A stretch of 64,000 nt of DNA from Thysanoteuthis rhombus (lineage: Eukaryota > Mollusca > Cephalopoda > Oegopsida > Thysanoteuthidae). The stretch is from positions 43,215,714-43,279,713 of the forward strand of contig OY735219.1 in assembly GCA_963457665.1 (NCBI GenBank), given 5' to 3'. A program made the position numbers and the translations under genes. Each line of letters begins with the position of its first letter. Position 1 is the stretch's first letter. The notes below the pieces were generated by a model, which saw only the letters and a list, made by a program, of their open reading frames with translations, made no database searches and was not told where the DNA came from. Below are positions 1 through 12,479 of this stretch, piece after piece.

Positions 1-389
1 AGTAGACAGACATCTGGACTCTTCGTCTTCGTTACGGGATGTAGCCAGGGCAAAAAAAAGTAGATTGACAGGAAGGGGGCGTTCAAAACACGCATTACAT
101 GGCGAGAAAAGAGCAGATTAACGCCCCCTTAAAAATAGCATCGAAATTGAACTGAATGATCCATTTCCCCTGAACGAAACAGGGTGTTCTCGACTAATTG
201 TACCCGTTTTAACTAATATATATAATTCCCTCAATCGGCTAAAGAACAATCGCTGTTTGCACACTGTTAGAGACCTAATTATAGTAATCAAAGTGTGCTT
301 GTGATTTTTTGTTTCGTGCGCTTTTTTATCTGACCGTTTGGGGAGAAAAAATTAAGAATATCTCTCAAATATTTTATCGATAAGTGAAC
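1..389. other. No recognised feature
   Basis: AT-rich single-copy-looking DNA. I see no coding similarity, repeat homology to the rest of the window, or RNA gene here. Confidence 0.5.
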
Positions 390-795
390 AACAATATCTC
401 CATGGGTCCTGTTGCATCAAAGAGTAAATAAAGTTGCCACCAAAATCAATAATGGAACAACAGTAGCGTCAAAATTTGAAGTCAGTTAAAAAAGAATCCA
501 TTGAAGGATGACTAGAATAAATTCTATTTCTGACATCAACTGAGTTTTCCCCTGGAAACATTTATAATAGAGTAGATAAATCTAGATTCTCCAGAATTTA
601 CACGTTAGCAATAAACACACCATCATAAGACCCTAAAAGACCAAAAGAGCTTTCTATTTTCAGGAATCCCCCTCAAAAGTTTTTAAGGATGCTACTTTCT
701 GAGTCTGTAGATAAAACGGTATGACCGGAAGTGCAGGAAACATAACCAGACAAACAAACGAACGCATGCACAGATAAAAAGGCACAGAATCTGTC
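390..795 (-). mobile_element. MITE family B, copy 1
   Basis: This is a minus-strand copy of a roughly 430-bp non-coding family found at least eight times in the window. The left end carries the inverted form of the family terminus (GGAACAACAGTAGCGTCAAA at about 452-472). Family consensus ends share the inverted repeat ATTGAACAACCGTAGC. The interior keeps family landmarks: the 'gacatca..gag' segment near 530 and the 'ctgtagataaaacggtatgacc' block near 705. There is no coding capacity, so it is probably a non-autonomous DNA transposon. Confidence 0.75.
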
Positions 796-1316
796 ACCTC
801 TTTTGTATAATATATCAAACAGTGAAATTTCATTTTATATTGTTTGCTTTAAAAAAATTTGATTTCTTTTGATAATGTTTTTCGGGATCACTTTCATTCT
901 TTCTGTGAGTATAACAGCGACATTATAAAGATATGCTGATGGGTGCATGCACGTGTTTATGTTGTCTTTTCTTGGTTGTGCGGATATCTATGAACTTATA
1001 TAACTACGTTTACCGAGCATGCATATGAGTGTAGAAAATATGGCGTGGTAGAGGAACCAAACCTAATTTAATCAGGGGAGCTAATCATTGATAAACTCAT
1101 AAGCTCGTGTATGTATGTAAATGTGTACGGATATTGTTACCAATTCAGAGGGATGAATCGCACATTTTCAAATAGAACAATAGTTTTATAAATTTTGCAC
1201 ATTTCTGCTGAAAAAGAATTTTCATTCTAAGGATTTCGTAAATTATATACTATCTTCCCACATTATCATGCTTTGTAAGTCAGCAATTTTCTGATCGCTA
1301 TTAATGTACTGTATCC
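796..1316. other. Unassigned AT-rich DNA
   Basis: No coding or repeat homology recognised by eye. Confidence 0.4.
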
Positions 1317-1317
1317 A

Positions 1318-1318
<1 letters not shown>

Positions 1319-1392
<74 letters not shown>
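1319..1392. repeat. (TA)n microsatellite
   Basis: A nearly pure TA dinucleotide run of about 73 bases. It directly abuts the end of a TA-tailed repeat copy on the right, so it is probably that element's tail rather than an independent array. Confidence 0.95.
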
Positions 1393-1394
<2 letters not shown>

Positions 1395-1760
1395 GTGTAC
1401 TGTAGAGAGTGAGACAGACTCGGGAATAAAGTGTTAAGAAGTAAGGCTTATCAATCCTTAGATGTAAATTGTCCAGACATATTTCGGGATTCTTCCAATC
1501 TTCAGTGGTGTGTGCTGTGTGAGTATGTGTTAAAAGATCCCATGTGGAACCAGAGTCCACGATCAGGAGCTATGCATTGTGGGTAAATTGTGTTGTAAGG
1601 GCTGCTGGAGGCCTCCTGCTGAGTGGGAGAATGTCCAGTTAGGTATCTGGTCTTTGGTTAAGCAGTAGCAGTTGGTCTTGAGGAGGGCAGAGTGTGTCAG
1701 GGTAGGGAGGAGTGATGTGGAGTTAGATTTTTTGGTATGTTAGGGATAGAGTAAATGGAG
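1393..1760 (-). mobile_element. TA-tailed dispersed repeat, copy 1
   Basis: Read on the minus strand, the element runs from a pyrimidine-rich segment near 1700 through CCTGATCGTGGACTCTGG and CACTGAAGATTGGAAGAATC to GAGTCTGTCTCACTC and TACACAT, and then into (TA)n. The same order occurs at 17765-17937, 26295-26483 and 31441-31511. The CTGAAGA...CCGAAA pair resembles the core strands of a hammerhead ribozyme, as found at PLE ends. Stems I and II are poor here, so that reading is only a hint. This copy has the longest upstream sequence. Confidence 0.7.
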
Positions 1761-2400
1761 GGGTGGTGATATATATATGCATGAGAGAGAGCGCTGAAGG
1801 ATCAAAGTAACCCCAAAGATCTCTACAGGTTATCAATAGCGAAAATCATATCTCATTTTGATACTATTGATACTAAATTTTCCTATCAAATAGGAGCAGT
1901 TGCACATTTTGTTGGTTTGTTGATTTATACCGCGCGAATGAAGTCAAACGTATAAACTCAAGTAAATTGTTTCGAACGCAAGACTTGGAGATCAACAGGT
2001 GGATGACATATCCACTGAACCAATCTCACACTGCTTGAATTGATTTAGAAATTATGTTATAGATTGGTTAACGATGGAGGCAGCAGAAAGCGATGCTGAT
2101 AACAACTTTACTCGATTGTCTGGAGGTAATAAACACAAAAATTTAAAACGATTTATAAAAATAATAACACTTTCATGTGGTTGAAAATTCTAAAACTGGA
2201 TTTATGTAGTATTTAGTTGACGAAAAAAGGACAGATCTAAAAAAGGTTTCAAATGTATTCTGACTTAAACGACAGCCAGTCGCTGCTGTGATTTATTTTT
2301 CCAGAAAAATATGTTCCCAAGTACAGTTAATAAAAACATCGCAATATCATTCTCGTTTTTTTTTTTGTTTTTTTTTTCATACCATGACCTTAAATCACTT
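1761..2400. other. Unassigned DNA
   Basis: No gene or repeat homology recognised; short poly-T runs near 2358-2380. Confidence 0.4.
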
Positions 2401-2406
2401 TTTGTA

Positions 2407-2665
2407 TAAGAAACCGCCAACCAAAACTGTCAATAAAGGTTTCTCAAGTTTTTTAGTTAGTCTGGCTGGCTGGCTATGTATCTATGTATCACGCAGACAA
2501 GGCACACCAATGAATCTAAAGGCTTGAAAATGTCGACATTTACTCCTTATTATGTCTAGTAAATTCTCATGGTAGTGTATGGAGTCGATTTGCAATGTAA
2601 GTTTATGCTAAATTGATGCCTAGTTTGTGTTTGTTTGGGAAATTTTCAAAAGCTAATGCGCTAAA
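2407..2665 (+). mobile_element. MITE-like family A, copy 1 (truncated)
   Basis: Family A is a non-coding repeat of about 450 bp present ten times in the window. Landmarks in order are AGAAACCGTCAACCAAAACT, 'ggtttcttcagttttcaa', 'ctggctggctatgtatgta', 'tgcaatgtaagtttatgcta', and the terminus 'gagtgactaaccagacctg'. Consensus ends share the inverted 12-mer TAGAAACCGTCA. This copy starts at the 5' landmark and is lost after about 2665, before the final third. Confidence 0.75.
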
Positions 2666-4580
2666 AAATCTCTTCCGGGCCCCACAGAAAATTCGGTAGC
2701 TCTGATTGTTCTTGAGTTGAGAGTTAACGGGCGGACATTTTGAGAACCGTAGTAAAAAAGACACTGTGTGTGCGTGTGTGTTCTCTTTCTTGGCGCGTGT
2801 GTGTGTCATGTAAAAAGGTAAAAGGATAAAATAAGTAAGAAAATAAGATGAAAGAGAGACAAGATGAAAACTAGGTGATGATTAGGTTACCTAATATCTT
2901 TTTCTATGATTTATGCACTGAATAAATGAATAAATACATTGAAAGAAACAAGATATCAACTGGGGCGTATTGCAACAATAATTCTTGTATTCATGTGAAT
3001 GTAAAAATCGGGGTGTGCAAGTACAAGTATTCTGCGTTAATATGCATCACTGCACTTCTGTTGCATACACAAAGGTCTATATGCATTCATTTCTAAGAGA
3101 GAAAATATACGAGTGCTCATGTCTCGAACCTTCTCTGTGCATGTGTATATAAGTGTGTGCGTATTCGGGTGATTGTATGTGTATTTATATGTACGTACAA
3201 ATTGTGAACGTGAAATATCTCTATGAGTTCACGTGTTATACCTTGTTCATGAGGCTATGTCCACACGTATGCTGTGAACTTACCCAATTCCGTGCACGCA
3301 CGAGTGTGCACACGCATGCGCGTGTTTATGCCTGTGGTTAAAATGAATCAATTTTTCACTCTATGGTAAGTTCTAGTATTGTTGATTTTTATTCGTCGCA
3401 ACAATCAGAACGATAATGACCACACCTTAAAATAGTGACGCCATGCACGAAAAAGAGTGACGTACGCAAAAACTGATGAGGAATTTACTATTTCGACTCA
3501 AGTTGACTTGTTTTGTCAAATTTTGCAAATCGCATTTACAGGAACTCTCTAATGAAGGAGTTGGAATAGGACGCGTCGTTTTGGTATAATGCTGTGTGCA
3601 GAAATGAATTCTGTTTCGTTTACCTTAACCTTTTAGATTTTAATGAAACAAGGACAATTGCCCACCTGGCCAAAAAGGTTTCAAAGACACTAAATTAATG
3701 GAATGGGACTAGCATCTTCTGATATGAATCTAATATAGCAATGATCGAAACAATAGAAACTACTGCAAGTAAAAGCCGACGATTTAAAAAAAAATCAATG
3801 GTCGAAAGACTGGTGAAGTTTATAAAAAGTCAAAGAGGCCAAAGATGCAAAATAATAATACTTAATTCAGGTATAGGTGATATTATGTTAATAAATCAAA
3901 TTTTACCAACTTCGGGTGGTTAATTCCATTTTTTCTTTCTTTTTCTATACTTGCATATTCCAGAAGCAACATGATGGGTTTTATAAGGGAATAAACATGA
4001 TATTTTACAGAAACGGAAATCGTCATAAAGAAAAGATGGCTTCCTGTTGACACAAAAGTTAATGCAATCTAGAATTTCTGAGGCTGGGTTCCAAGGACAT
4101 TTTATATCACCGAGTAGACAAGATTGCGTGAATGTTTAAATCGAAAAATTTGAGCTGCATATCAACCGGCAATTGTTGCAAAATTTCACAGTTATTTTAT
4201 TTCAATTCTTTAATAGACATTTTTGTTTATTGCATTACTGGATTCACTTTCATCTCTTTTTGTTGTTTGTTTGTTTGTTTATATCGATGCTTTTATTTCC
4301 AAAATTTGCGAAGAAAAAGATTAGACGAATATAAAGCCTGGGCTTAACATTAAGTAGAGACACGTGTTCAGGGCTATTGGATTTTAATAGTATAAAACAG
4401 GAAATAGAAATGAATCCAACATCCGACTGATTGTATAAACATAAGTATTAATGTATGTAAATAATATTTCCGTCGACATAAATGTTTTTGAAACAGATTT
4501 CGTTTTAGTTTCGAATTGATGTTTTTTATTATGTTTCATTTTTTGCCTAATCTGTTTTGTATCTATGCAATTCATTATAA
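2666..4580. other. Unassigned DNA, no gene seen
   Basis: Short open frames here (for example 3741-3923) have no recognisable domain. There is a GT-rich patch at 2765-2810. I see no element boundaries. Confidence 0.4.
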
Positions 4581-4582
4581 AT

Positions 4583-4880
4583 GCATATTGAACAATCGTG
4601 GCCATCGAAGATGGTCAAGTGTTCTGTCCTCTTTTTATATCTGTTTGTTTATGTGAGTGTCTTTTTGTGTGTTCTTGTGTCCCAGCGCTCCCCATCATAC
4701 TTTTTTGAAAAATGGCATCAGTATTTCACTGAACCCCCTCCAAAAAAATGTTTTTTTCTTCATTTTTGGAAAAGAAAAATATTTTTCAGTTTTTTAGGGG
4801 CCTTATTTTGACAGATTTTTAGATGTTTGTTTTTACTCTATTTCAGATGTTCCCCTGTTTGAATTAATGATAATACATTT
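4583..4880 (+). mobile_element. MITE family B, copy 2 (3' truncated)
   Basis: It begins with the family terminus (ATTGAACAATCGTGGCCATC), followed by the T-rich segment and GGCATCAGTATTTCACTGAA. Homology continues to the 'ccttattttgacag' and 'tttagatgtt' blocks and then stops. The distal third with the opposite inverted repeat is missing. Confidence 0.75.
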
Positions 4881-5567
4881 TTGCTTTTTTGGTTTTTGGT
4901 TTTTGGTTTTTGTTTTGACAAAATTTTGGGCCAATTTATTTTTAGAATCAATTTTGAGAATGAAACAATTTAGATTACTTTATTAAAATTATGTATCTAT
5001 TCTCATGTGAAAATGTGCCAATTTTGTTCCTACCCATTAAATTGTATTCTCCGTCAACTATATCGTTTTAATTAACTCTTATGAGGCATCCATTTATTTT
5101 CGATATCATTTTTTCTCTGCGTAATATGATAGAATAATTAAAAACGGCACACAAACAAAAAGAAATAAGATGAAAATTGATGAAAGAAGGACAGGAGTAA
5201 ATACATAGATAAATTAGATTGCTGAAATATCATTTGTGCGCCATTTTTAACATCCAGCGAGCGAGTGTGGGAAACTACAATTGGGACGACCGTACATTGT
5301 GCCAAAAAATGAAAAAATGATAGCAGTTCACGCTTAGTCAATCATTTCAACAACAAAAACAAAAACAGAACAAAAAGTAAATAGATAAGTACAATATTTA
5401 ATATTTTGAATAAGATACGGAATTGATCTTTTTTAACTAACATCTACTTGTTGGACATTTCAAGAGAAACGGTGCTATTGCTTTCTTTCTCTTGCCGGTT
5501 ACTTTCTTCTCAACTGCGTCTGTAAGGAATTAAGTGACCTTAACAGCGAACGTTTCTCTCTTCTTCC

Positions 5568-5623
<56 letters not shown>

Positions 5624-6655
5624 ATATTACCCCCTTTAATCAAGATAGCAGCTTTCTTCTTCTATTAGGAACGCTGCCTATTTCTTTTAAACCAAAAAGA
5701 AATTAGAGATGGCATTCAGTTATTCAGTTTTCAAATCCTTTTTGATCTTCAATGAGGCTGGAACTGAATCTCCTGTCTGCGATGCGCCTTGCTTGTAATA
5801 CCATGTATAACTTCTGTTTTAGTCTTCAGTATTTTTCGATACGAGTCAGAGATAGAGACCAAACTGATGATCCCATGGAAGTTAGACAATCAAATAAGAG
5901 AATGGTAACCACTACAGCGTGTGAGACGCACGAAGTATATACAATTAAAGGATTTAATGTATTAAAAAAATGATGCAATACAAAGTGCATTTCATTATTA
6001 TCACACTATTATTCAACACCAGGACAGTCAGTGTCTCTTCCACAGCTGCGTGTTTGGAAGGGGACGGACTTTATGGACTTTGGAGCAGCCTGCCATAATA
6101 GTCATGTAGAATAATTTTCCGTCCGTCATACGAAACTACCGTTTCGAGTTACTTCGGTTACTTCTTCCCTGTGGTGCCAGTTTAGATATTTTATATCTAA
6201 ATTTAGATAATTCTATAGAATCGAAGTCTAGAGAGATAATTCATAGAAAAATAAGTAGCTTTGAATTTCATTCGTTTTTATCAGATTTCAGACGAACCTT
6301 GATCGAAAAACCTTCAAACTCGACATTGCACTGCTTTGTACGCTAACTAATTTATCTGGTGAATGTCAACTTCGTACAATGGTTGGTTGTCGAGTAATTG
6401 CAGTGCATACACACACACAAAGATTTCTCTAATTGTTGTTAGATTGTTATGTGTCTTATCTATACGCTGAACACTTATAAATTCCATAGCACAAATTTGT
6501 TTTTCTTTTTTTTATGGTCCTGCAGAGTACATATCTCAGGTAAACCGTACGCTGTAGTAGAAATGCCCCGGTAAACTGCACGCTACTGTAGTACCAAGAG
6601 AATAAAGTAGCGATAGGAACACCGAATTAGAGCAGTATCAAGCTCAGCTATGAAA
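4881..6655. other. Unassigned DNA with a (CT)n run
   Basis: A CT dinucleotide run lies at about 5573-5620. The rest is AT-rich, with no gene or known repeat recognised. The open frame at 5752-5973 has no recognisable domain. Confidence 0.45.
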
Positions 6656-6659
6656 ATAA

Positions 6660-7110
6660 AAAAGATATGGTCTGGTTATTCACTTAATAGAAAATGTCAT
6701 GTATGTCTCTTGGGTAGCATGCCGTGCTTGGGATGATCAATTAAAACTTTGGAAAAAGGGGATGATCAATGAATAAGTTATTTCTCTGACCTTTTTTGAT
6801 AGTGGTCACTAAAAAGAAGCCTGATTTCCAAAATACAGGTGAATTCAAACTAGATGTCAATTTAGCATAAACGTACGTTGCAAATTGATCCCCCAACTAA
6901 AAGCCTACAATGAAAGGGATTTGAAGAAAAAAATAAGACATAAGACATTATGAGAGGTAAATGCTAAAAATGTCCCGCCCTCTAACTCTATTTGTGTAGC
7001 TTGCGGGTTACACATATAGCCAGACAAGCTTAAAAACTGAGAGAAACCTGTGTTGACAGTTTAAGTCACCGTTCTGTTTCTTATTGTGCACAGTGAAATA
7101 AAATTGTCAT
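6660..7110 (-). mobile_element. MITE-like family A, copy 2
   Basis: Near full-length minus-strand copy. It starts with the inverted terminus GGTCTGGTTATTCACTTAAT and contains 'tagcatgcc.tg', 'ggatgatcaat', 'tagcataaacgtacgttgca', 'agccagacaagctt' and 'acctgtgttgacagttt', all in family order. Confidence 0.85.
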
Positions 7111-8685
7111 GGAATAATACTTACTTAATTTACCATTAGTTAATATACAGAGACTATACTTCTGGCCAGTGACCATCTTCAGCACCTTTGCTGCCATATG
7201 TTGTTCACGGTGAACTGGCCTCTTATTCTCTGCTGCCCGATTCAAAGCTATTCGAAGCTGCTACAGAGGAATCATGCTATCAATTCCAAGAAGTGAATTC
7301 AGACATGTGCCGACCAAAAGTGCTACATCTTTTTCAGCTGCGTAACAAGTTATTTATTGCTACCTAATCAACAGATCAAATCTCATTGCAACCATTTGAC
7401 GCATGCCCTACTTGTCGCTAACCATCCTGATACTTGTTGTAGAAAGATGGTAAATATTAACTTGATTATCTAATTCGTGGCCGAAGGGGAACAAATTAAA
7501 CGCTTCTATTTTTATGTTAGCAAAGTACAGGATAATGCCAGGGTGGGTGGCCAGTAAACAAAAATGCATAGCCAACAAGTCCCTCCTTTTTGTTTGACTT
7601 TAGGCTGTCTTTTTATGGTGTGTGGCAATTCAGTATCGGGAAACTGGGTGGCTAATTAGAGCTGACGAACAGCAGATAAGGGAACTATATATCTTCAGGC
7701 ATCAGAGAGTCCAAAAGAGAAACCCACCCTGAGAGCTTGAATTCATACCTGGGAAGCCACATAGTAGTAGTCAGTCACACACATACACTTACTAGAAGTA
7801 AAGAAAAATTACAACCATGGTGCACGACGGTTTTGTCCACAATCTTTTTTTCCAGACGGGTCTATCACCCAGGAATTACCCACAGAAGGCTTCTGATTAA
7901 TACGACTTTCCGACAAGACACTTTTTTTTTTGCTCAGTGAATTTTCTGTCCACTAAGAGTGATTTTTAGTTCCTTTCCCACATTTAGTGTTGTAAAAAAT
8001 GCAGTAGATGCGTCTATTCTTGAAGAGAAATAATGATCGATTCTACAGTTATTTTGGTAAAGGGTTGAAAAAAAAAACCGGGTTAGTCTTTTTCAAGGCT
8101 TCAGGGGTGTGATAGCCAGTGAGAAATGATCTCACTGTTAGAGTATTACTCTGGCACAAAAACTTGCTGACTGTATCCAAGTCAAGACCCCCTTATGTAC
8201 CGCACGATTTTGATTCTGTCTTTTCAATTAAAAAAGTCCAAATTTTGTGTACCAGAAGAATTAGGCTGAATCTTTGTAAGCCCAACACGTATGTTCAGCA
8301 AAACTGACAGCTTTTAATCAAAATGATCAGTAAATGCAGTAACCAAATACACATCAATGCATTTACTGTGAATCCACCATTTAAAAACTTCGATCTAACG
8401 GCCTCCATCTTTTCTTACTCACATCACTCTACAGAGTTTGATCGAAACTTATGATCAGTAATAAAACATGTATATAAAAAAATCAATATCGAATATACGT
8501 CCCGAAGCTTCATATATCAGCCTTGTTTAACGTGACATGTCGGACAAACAATGAAGACCCCCCCCCGTCCGGACTTAGTGGAGGATTGTTCTTGTAATAG
8601 TTCTTTCCATCAAGAGAAAGTAAACTTGGATTGGAGTTTGTCTATAAGATTACTCACCACAAATTAAGAAGTGCTTGTGTTTTTG
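7111..8685. other. Unassigned DNA
   Basis: No gene recognised. A C-run lies at about 8560-8567. The open frame at 8119-8307 has no domain. Confidence 0.4.
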
Positions 8686-8689
8686 TTCC

Positions 8690-8940
8690 ATCGCTCCTGA
8701 CCATACCATTTTGTCTCCAGACTTGAAAATTGGCATCAGTATTTCACTAAACCCTTTCTAAAAAAATTGGTGAGAGGGAGAGCATTTTCACAGGCATTTT
8801 GATGATTTAAAAAAAAACATCTAGAAGCATCTATATTGTAGAGGATTTCTAGATTCTGACCATACCTTTTTTTACGTGACTTCAAATTTTGACGCTACGT
8901 TTGTTAAATCATTGACTGTGATGGCGAATAATTCATACAC
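8690..8940 (+). mobile_element. MITE family B, copy 3 (internally deleted)
   Basis: It carries the central block 'ctcctgaccataccattttg', 'ttggcatcagtatttcacta' and the distal end 'ttttgacgctacg..tgtt' followed by 'cattgactgtgatggcgaa'. The segment between them is shortened and scrambled compared with other copies. Confidence 0.75.
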
Positions 8941-9025
8941 TCATATCATAGTTCTTCTACTGGTCCAAAACTGGTTCTTGTGGAATTATTAGAGTTGTTT
9001 CAAGTAATTTTCTTTCTCAATGAAT

Positions 9026-9540
9026 TATCATCATCATCAGACTTTCAAGGTCCATCGTTGGACATAGACCTTCCCCAGGATTCGCCACACTTCTCCATCA
9101 TGGGCTTCGCGGAGCCGGTACTTTCTGAATTTGTCTACTTTGTCTCTCTGTCTTGTATTCAGTGGGGCTCGGTTGTGCATGTGATCTCAGGGGATCCATG
9201 TTGTGAGTCACGATGTCCATCAGTTGTCCGCCATTCTTGCAACATGGCCAGCCCACTACCATTTGAGATTACTAATCGATTCATTGATGTTCCTGATTTT
9301 TATCTTTTCCCGGATATACTGTGCTGTCTTGTGGTCTCTCCGTGTGAGGCCCAGCATAATTCTTTCATGTGCAAGTTACATGGTTCTCAATTTTCGGATC
9401 TGTCTCTTAGTTTGGTTCCATGTTTCACTTCCATAAGTGACTATTGGGAGGATGCATTGGTTATACACCCTTCTTTTTAGGATTAATGGGGTCTTCTTAT
9501 TTTTGAAGGTTGAGCTGGCTCAAACAAAGGCTTGCCATTG
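9026..9540 (-). pseudogene. RTE-like LINE, 3' segment of a twin-primed insertion
   Basis: This is the 3' part of a non-LTR retrotransposon reverse transcriptase gene, read on the minus strand. It matches the region from about 41594 to the tail of the better copy at 40981-42106, including the C-terminal WAGHVARM-type block and the (TGA)n tail, seen here as (TCA)n at 9027-9038. The reading frame is broken. An apparent plus-strand frame at 8980-9480 is its antisense shadow. It lies head to head with the inverted 5' segment at 9541-9952, and the pair is flanked by TCTCAATGAAT at 9015-9025 and 9953-9963. Confidence 0.9.
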
Positions 9541-9952
9541 TAAGACTAGGACCCTTTTCAGCTCCAGAAAGGAGTAAGACAAGATGATACCAGCTCACCG
9601 AAACTCTTCACAGCCTGCCTCGAGATGATCTTCAAAAGACCAGACTGGGAGAGTAAAGGAATTAGAATAGACAGCGAGTATCTGAGCAACCTCAGATTTG
9701 CAGATGACATTGACCTTTTCATAGAGAACCTACACGACCTCCAGCTAATGATAGATGAACTAAATGATGAGAGCTAGAAAGTCGGCCTACACATGAACTT
9801 CAGCAAGACGAAAATCATATGCAACAACCACATCGGAGATAAAAACACTAAGATCAAAATCAAGGACACAGAACTAGAGAAAGTAGATCAGTACATCTAC
9901 CTAGGACAACGAATCTCCATGCGACCCTCAAAAGAAGAAATCAAGCGAAGAA
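9541..9952 (+). pseudogene. RTE-like LINE, inverted 5' segment of the same insertion
   Basis: This segment covers the part of the reverse transcriptase that precedes the 3' segment at 9026-9540, but in the opposite orientation. It corresponds to about 41169-41592 of the other copy, including the (K)GVRQ-D block and a FADD box altered after its second D. An in-frame stop lies near 9774. The two segments together span the element without overlap or major loss. This is the structure produced when a second target end primes internally on the RNA (twin priming). Confidence 0.9.
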
Positions 9953-9963
9953 TCTCAATGAAT

Positions 9964-10499
9964 AGGCTGATGTTAAAACCATCTTTAAAAATACGAATTA
10001 CACAGGAAAAAAACTTCTCCGAGTTGATTCTCTACAAACATATTCAACCGAAGAAAATGGTAACTTTTTCCACTCACCTTGAAGTTATTTTTCCATGTCG
10101 TATATCATCAAGCTCCCATTAAATGTTGTTGTTTTTTTAACACTTTTAATTATCGAATAAAGTATCCTTATATTCATGGCTGAAACAAAACGAAACCACT
10201 TCCTTGCGAATCGTCACACCTCAATGGGTGTACTTTGACATTTTGTTACGTGGCATTCCATGTTCGATCTTCCATCCTGCCAAACTACCTATCAGTCTGA
10301 CAAATGGTCTAGTGCCAAATGTTTTCCCTTTTCCCTGGTTCCAGCTAATACAATGATCTGTCATACTGACAAAGATTGGATCCATCTCTTTTTATTTCCC
10401 AAACATTAATACAAACAGATTTATTATAATATACACTATTCACTTATTCTATTCTTATACTTTCGTTAACATATTCTTAAATTTTCGTCATCATTTCAC
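9964..10499. other. Unassigned AT-rich DNA
   Basis: No separate gene is recognised. The right part may be the 3' untranslated region of the minus-strand PLE that begins at about 10500. Confidence 0.4.
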
Positions 10500-12420
10500 T
10501 ATAGTCAAGCTGATAAATTTTAAAGGTATCAGGATGTCTAATCATGTCTAATCATGGCTTTATTAAAATCTCTAAAAATCTTACTAATTTCGCTGCCTTG
10601 ATTGACCATTCTTACAACTAATGAAACAATTTTCGGTATAAAACGAATAAATCTTCTAGATGTTCTAGTGCTTTTCAAATATTCAAATATTATTGTCCTG
10701 TAAAAGATGGCCCGTAATCAGATGGTAAACTACTTGTGCTAGAAAGCATTCTCACTTTACGGTGTGGGGAAACTATCTCGTTTATCAAATAATTTGTTGA
10801 TAAACATTCCATCCTTTTAATATCCAAATATAGGAACATTGTTTGCATTCCTTTATGTTCACTTGTTAATTCAAGATCCTTAAAGTATTTATTACAATAC
10901 GATTTTCAGAATTCTCCTCCATTATTAAGAGAATATAAGTCATCAATAAAATGGGTACAACCTAAAATGAACAAGCTCATTTTATATTAAATTTTGATAA
11001 GTTTTAATTAGAAATTACATGAATATATATTCATGTGTATGTGAATACAAATTTTCCCAGTATGGAGCAGGATCGATTCCCATGGGGATATCCATGATCT
11101 GATGAAATATTCTATTTCGTATCTTAAAGTAACATCCCCCAATAAGATGACTAACAACCGCTTTAAGGGTAAGGCATCAAAAGTAAGTCTTGCTTTTTTT
11201 TGTTTTACATCAGAAAGTTCTAGAGTTTGTAAACCCAATATATTTACTATTTCGTCCTGCAAATGCCAAGTCTATTATTTTATTTAATTGTTCAATAAGA
11301 TCTTCATGAGGAATTTTTGTATAAAGAGTTTTATAATCATAGGTTGAGGTAGATTTAGCCCCTCTAAGGGTATTTATAATATCTTATTTCTCTTTAAAGG
11401 GCATAGAATTATTTACCCCCCAAAAAGAGATCTAAATTACGATAGAATCTATTTTTATCATACTATTTCTGTATTTGATTGTATATTAAATTGAAAACTT
11501 TAGAAATGGCTTTTCTGAGACGTTTAGTGCTACTAACTCTTGAGTGTACAATGAAGAAAGAACCAATTGGATTTTTAGGTATTTTAGGTATCTAATACAT
11601 AATTAGTAACTTTTGAATATTTTCATCTATTTCAAGTCCTAGCTTTCCACATAATACAATGTTATCAAATATGATATTGCCTGATTCACAAGTAGATATT
11701 CTATACGTGGATGATGGAGTTCTTACTAAACCTACGTCAGACAATATCCTTTGAATATAATATTTTCTACATATAAATGCTATCTTATTTGCCAATTATT
11801 TGTCGAACGCTGATCCTATTATTCAATATCCTTATGACACAGATAAAATAAAAATATCTATTGCTTTTTAATCTCTTTTAAAAAATTTACAATTTAAAAA
11901 CTTAGGTTCTCTATAACATTATAATAAGAGTTTCTACTGTTTTTACGGTTTATAATTGAAAGAAAATTTCGTATTGTTGGTCCTTATCTATTTGTTACTA
12001 ATGGTTTATTCTCTTCTTTTCTTAATTCACTTGGTACAGTTAGAGAGATGTCCTTGTTATTAAAGATTTTAGGCAAATTTATGTCAAGTCCTTTATCTTC
12101 ATAAAAAAATGACCCAGACATTGCGAGGTATACCTTTCTCTCTCTCAATTAATGGTTTTAAAAGTTTTGTATCAATTATATTAAATATATATCTATACCA
12201 TTGATGTAATATTGTCGGCTTGTATATCGATTCATCCAGTAACAATATTTGGTGAGATATATCTCTCAATATCTTCTTTTTAGTTTGATTCAGAAGTTTC
12301 TTAATATAATTAAAAGATCCAGGAAGATCATCATCTATAAATTTTTGGACTTGAGGATAAAAATCCTCCCACTAAATAACCGATTCTCTATTATTCCTAT
12401 TTATATGAGAATGGCGATCA
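10500..12420 (-). pseudogene. Penelope-like element reverse transcriptase, decayed
   Basis: Stitched minus-strand frames give a PLE reverse transcriptase in order. The N-terminal region is at about 12000-12120. FICRKYYIQRIL is at about 11745-11790, and NPIGSFFIVHSRVSSTKRL at about 11521-11575. TLYTKIPHEDL is at about 11300-11340, followed by a DIPMGIDPAP block at about 11062-11100. The catalytic-type THFIDDLYSLNNGGEF is at about 10910-10956, and a VRMVNQGS-like thumb segment ends near a PDTF block at about 10530. Several stops and frameshifts show it is dead. I do not see a GIY-YIG endonuclease downstream; it may be absent or too decayed. PLEs are known to encode this unusual reverse transcriptase class. 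The 5' end is truncated near 12420-12480. Confidence 0.8.
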
Positions 12421-12479
12421 CCAAATCGGGCTAGGGGAGGGATATATGTATCCAAGAAATTCTACAAGAATTATTGGAA

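Noticed and set aside
8980..9480. 166-residue open frame
   Set aside because: It is the antisense of the LINE reverse-transcriptase segment at 9026-9540. The frames at 41193-41498 and 41697-42002 are likewise antisense of the LINE at 40981-42106.
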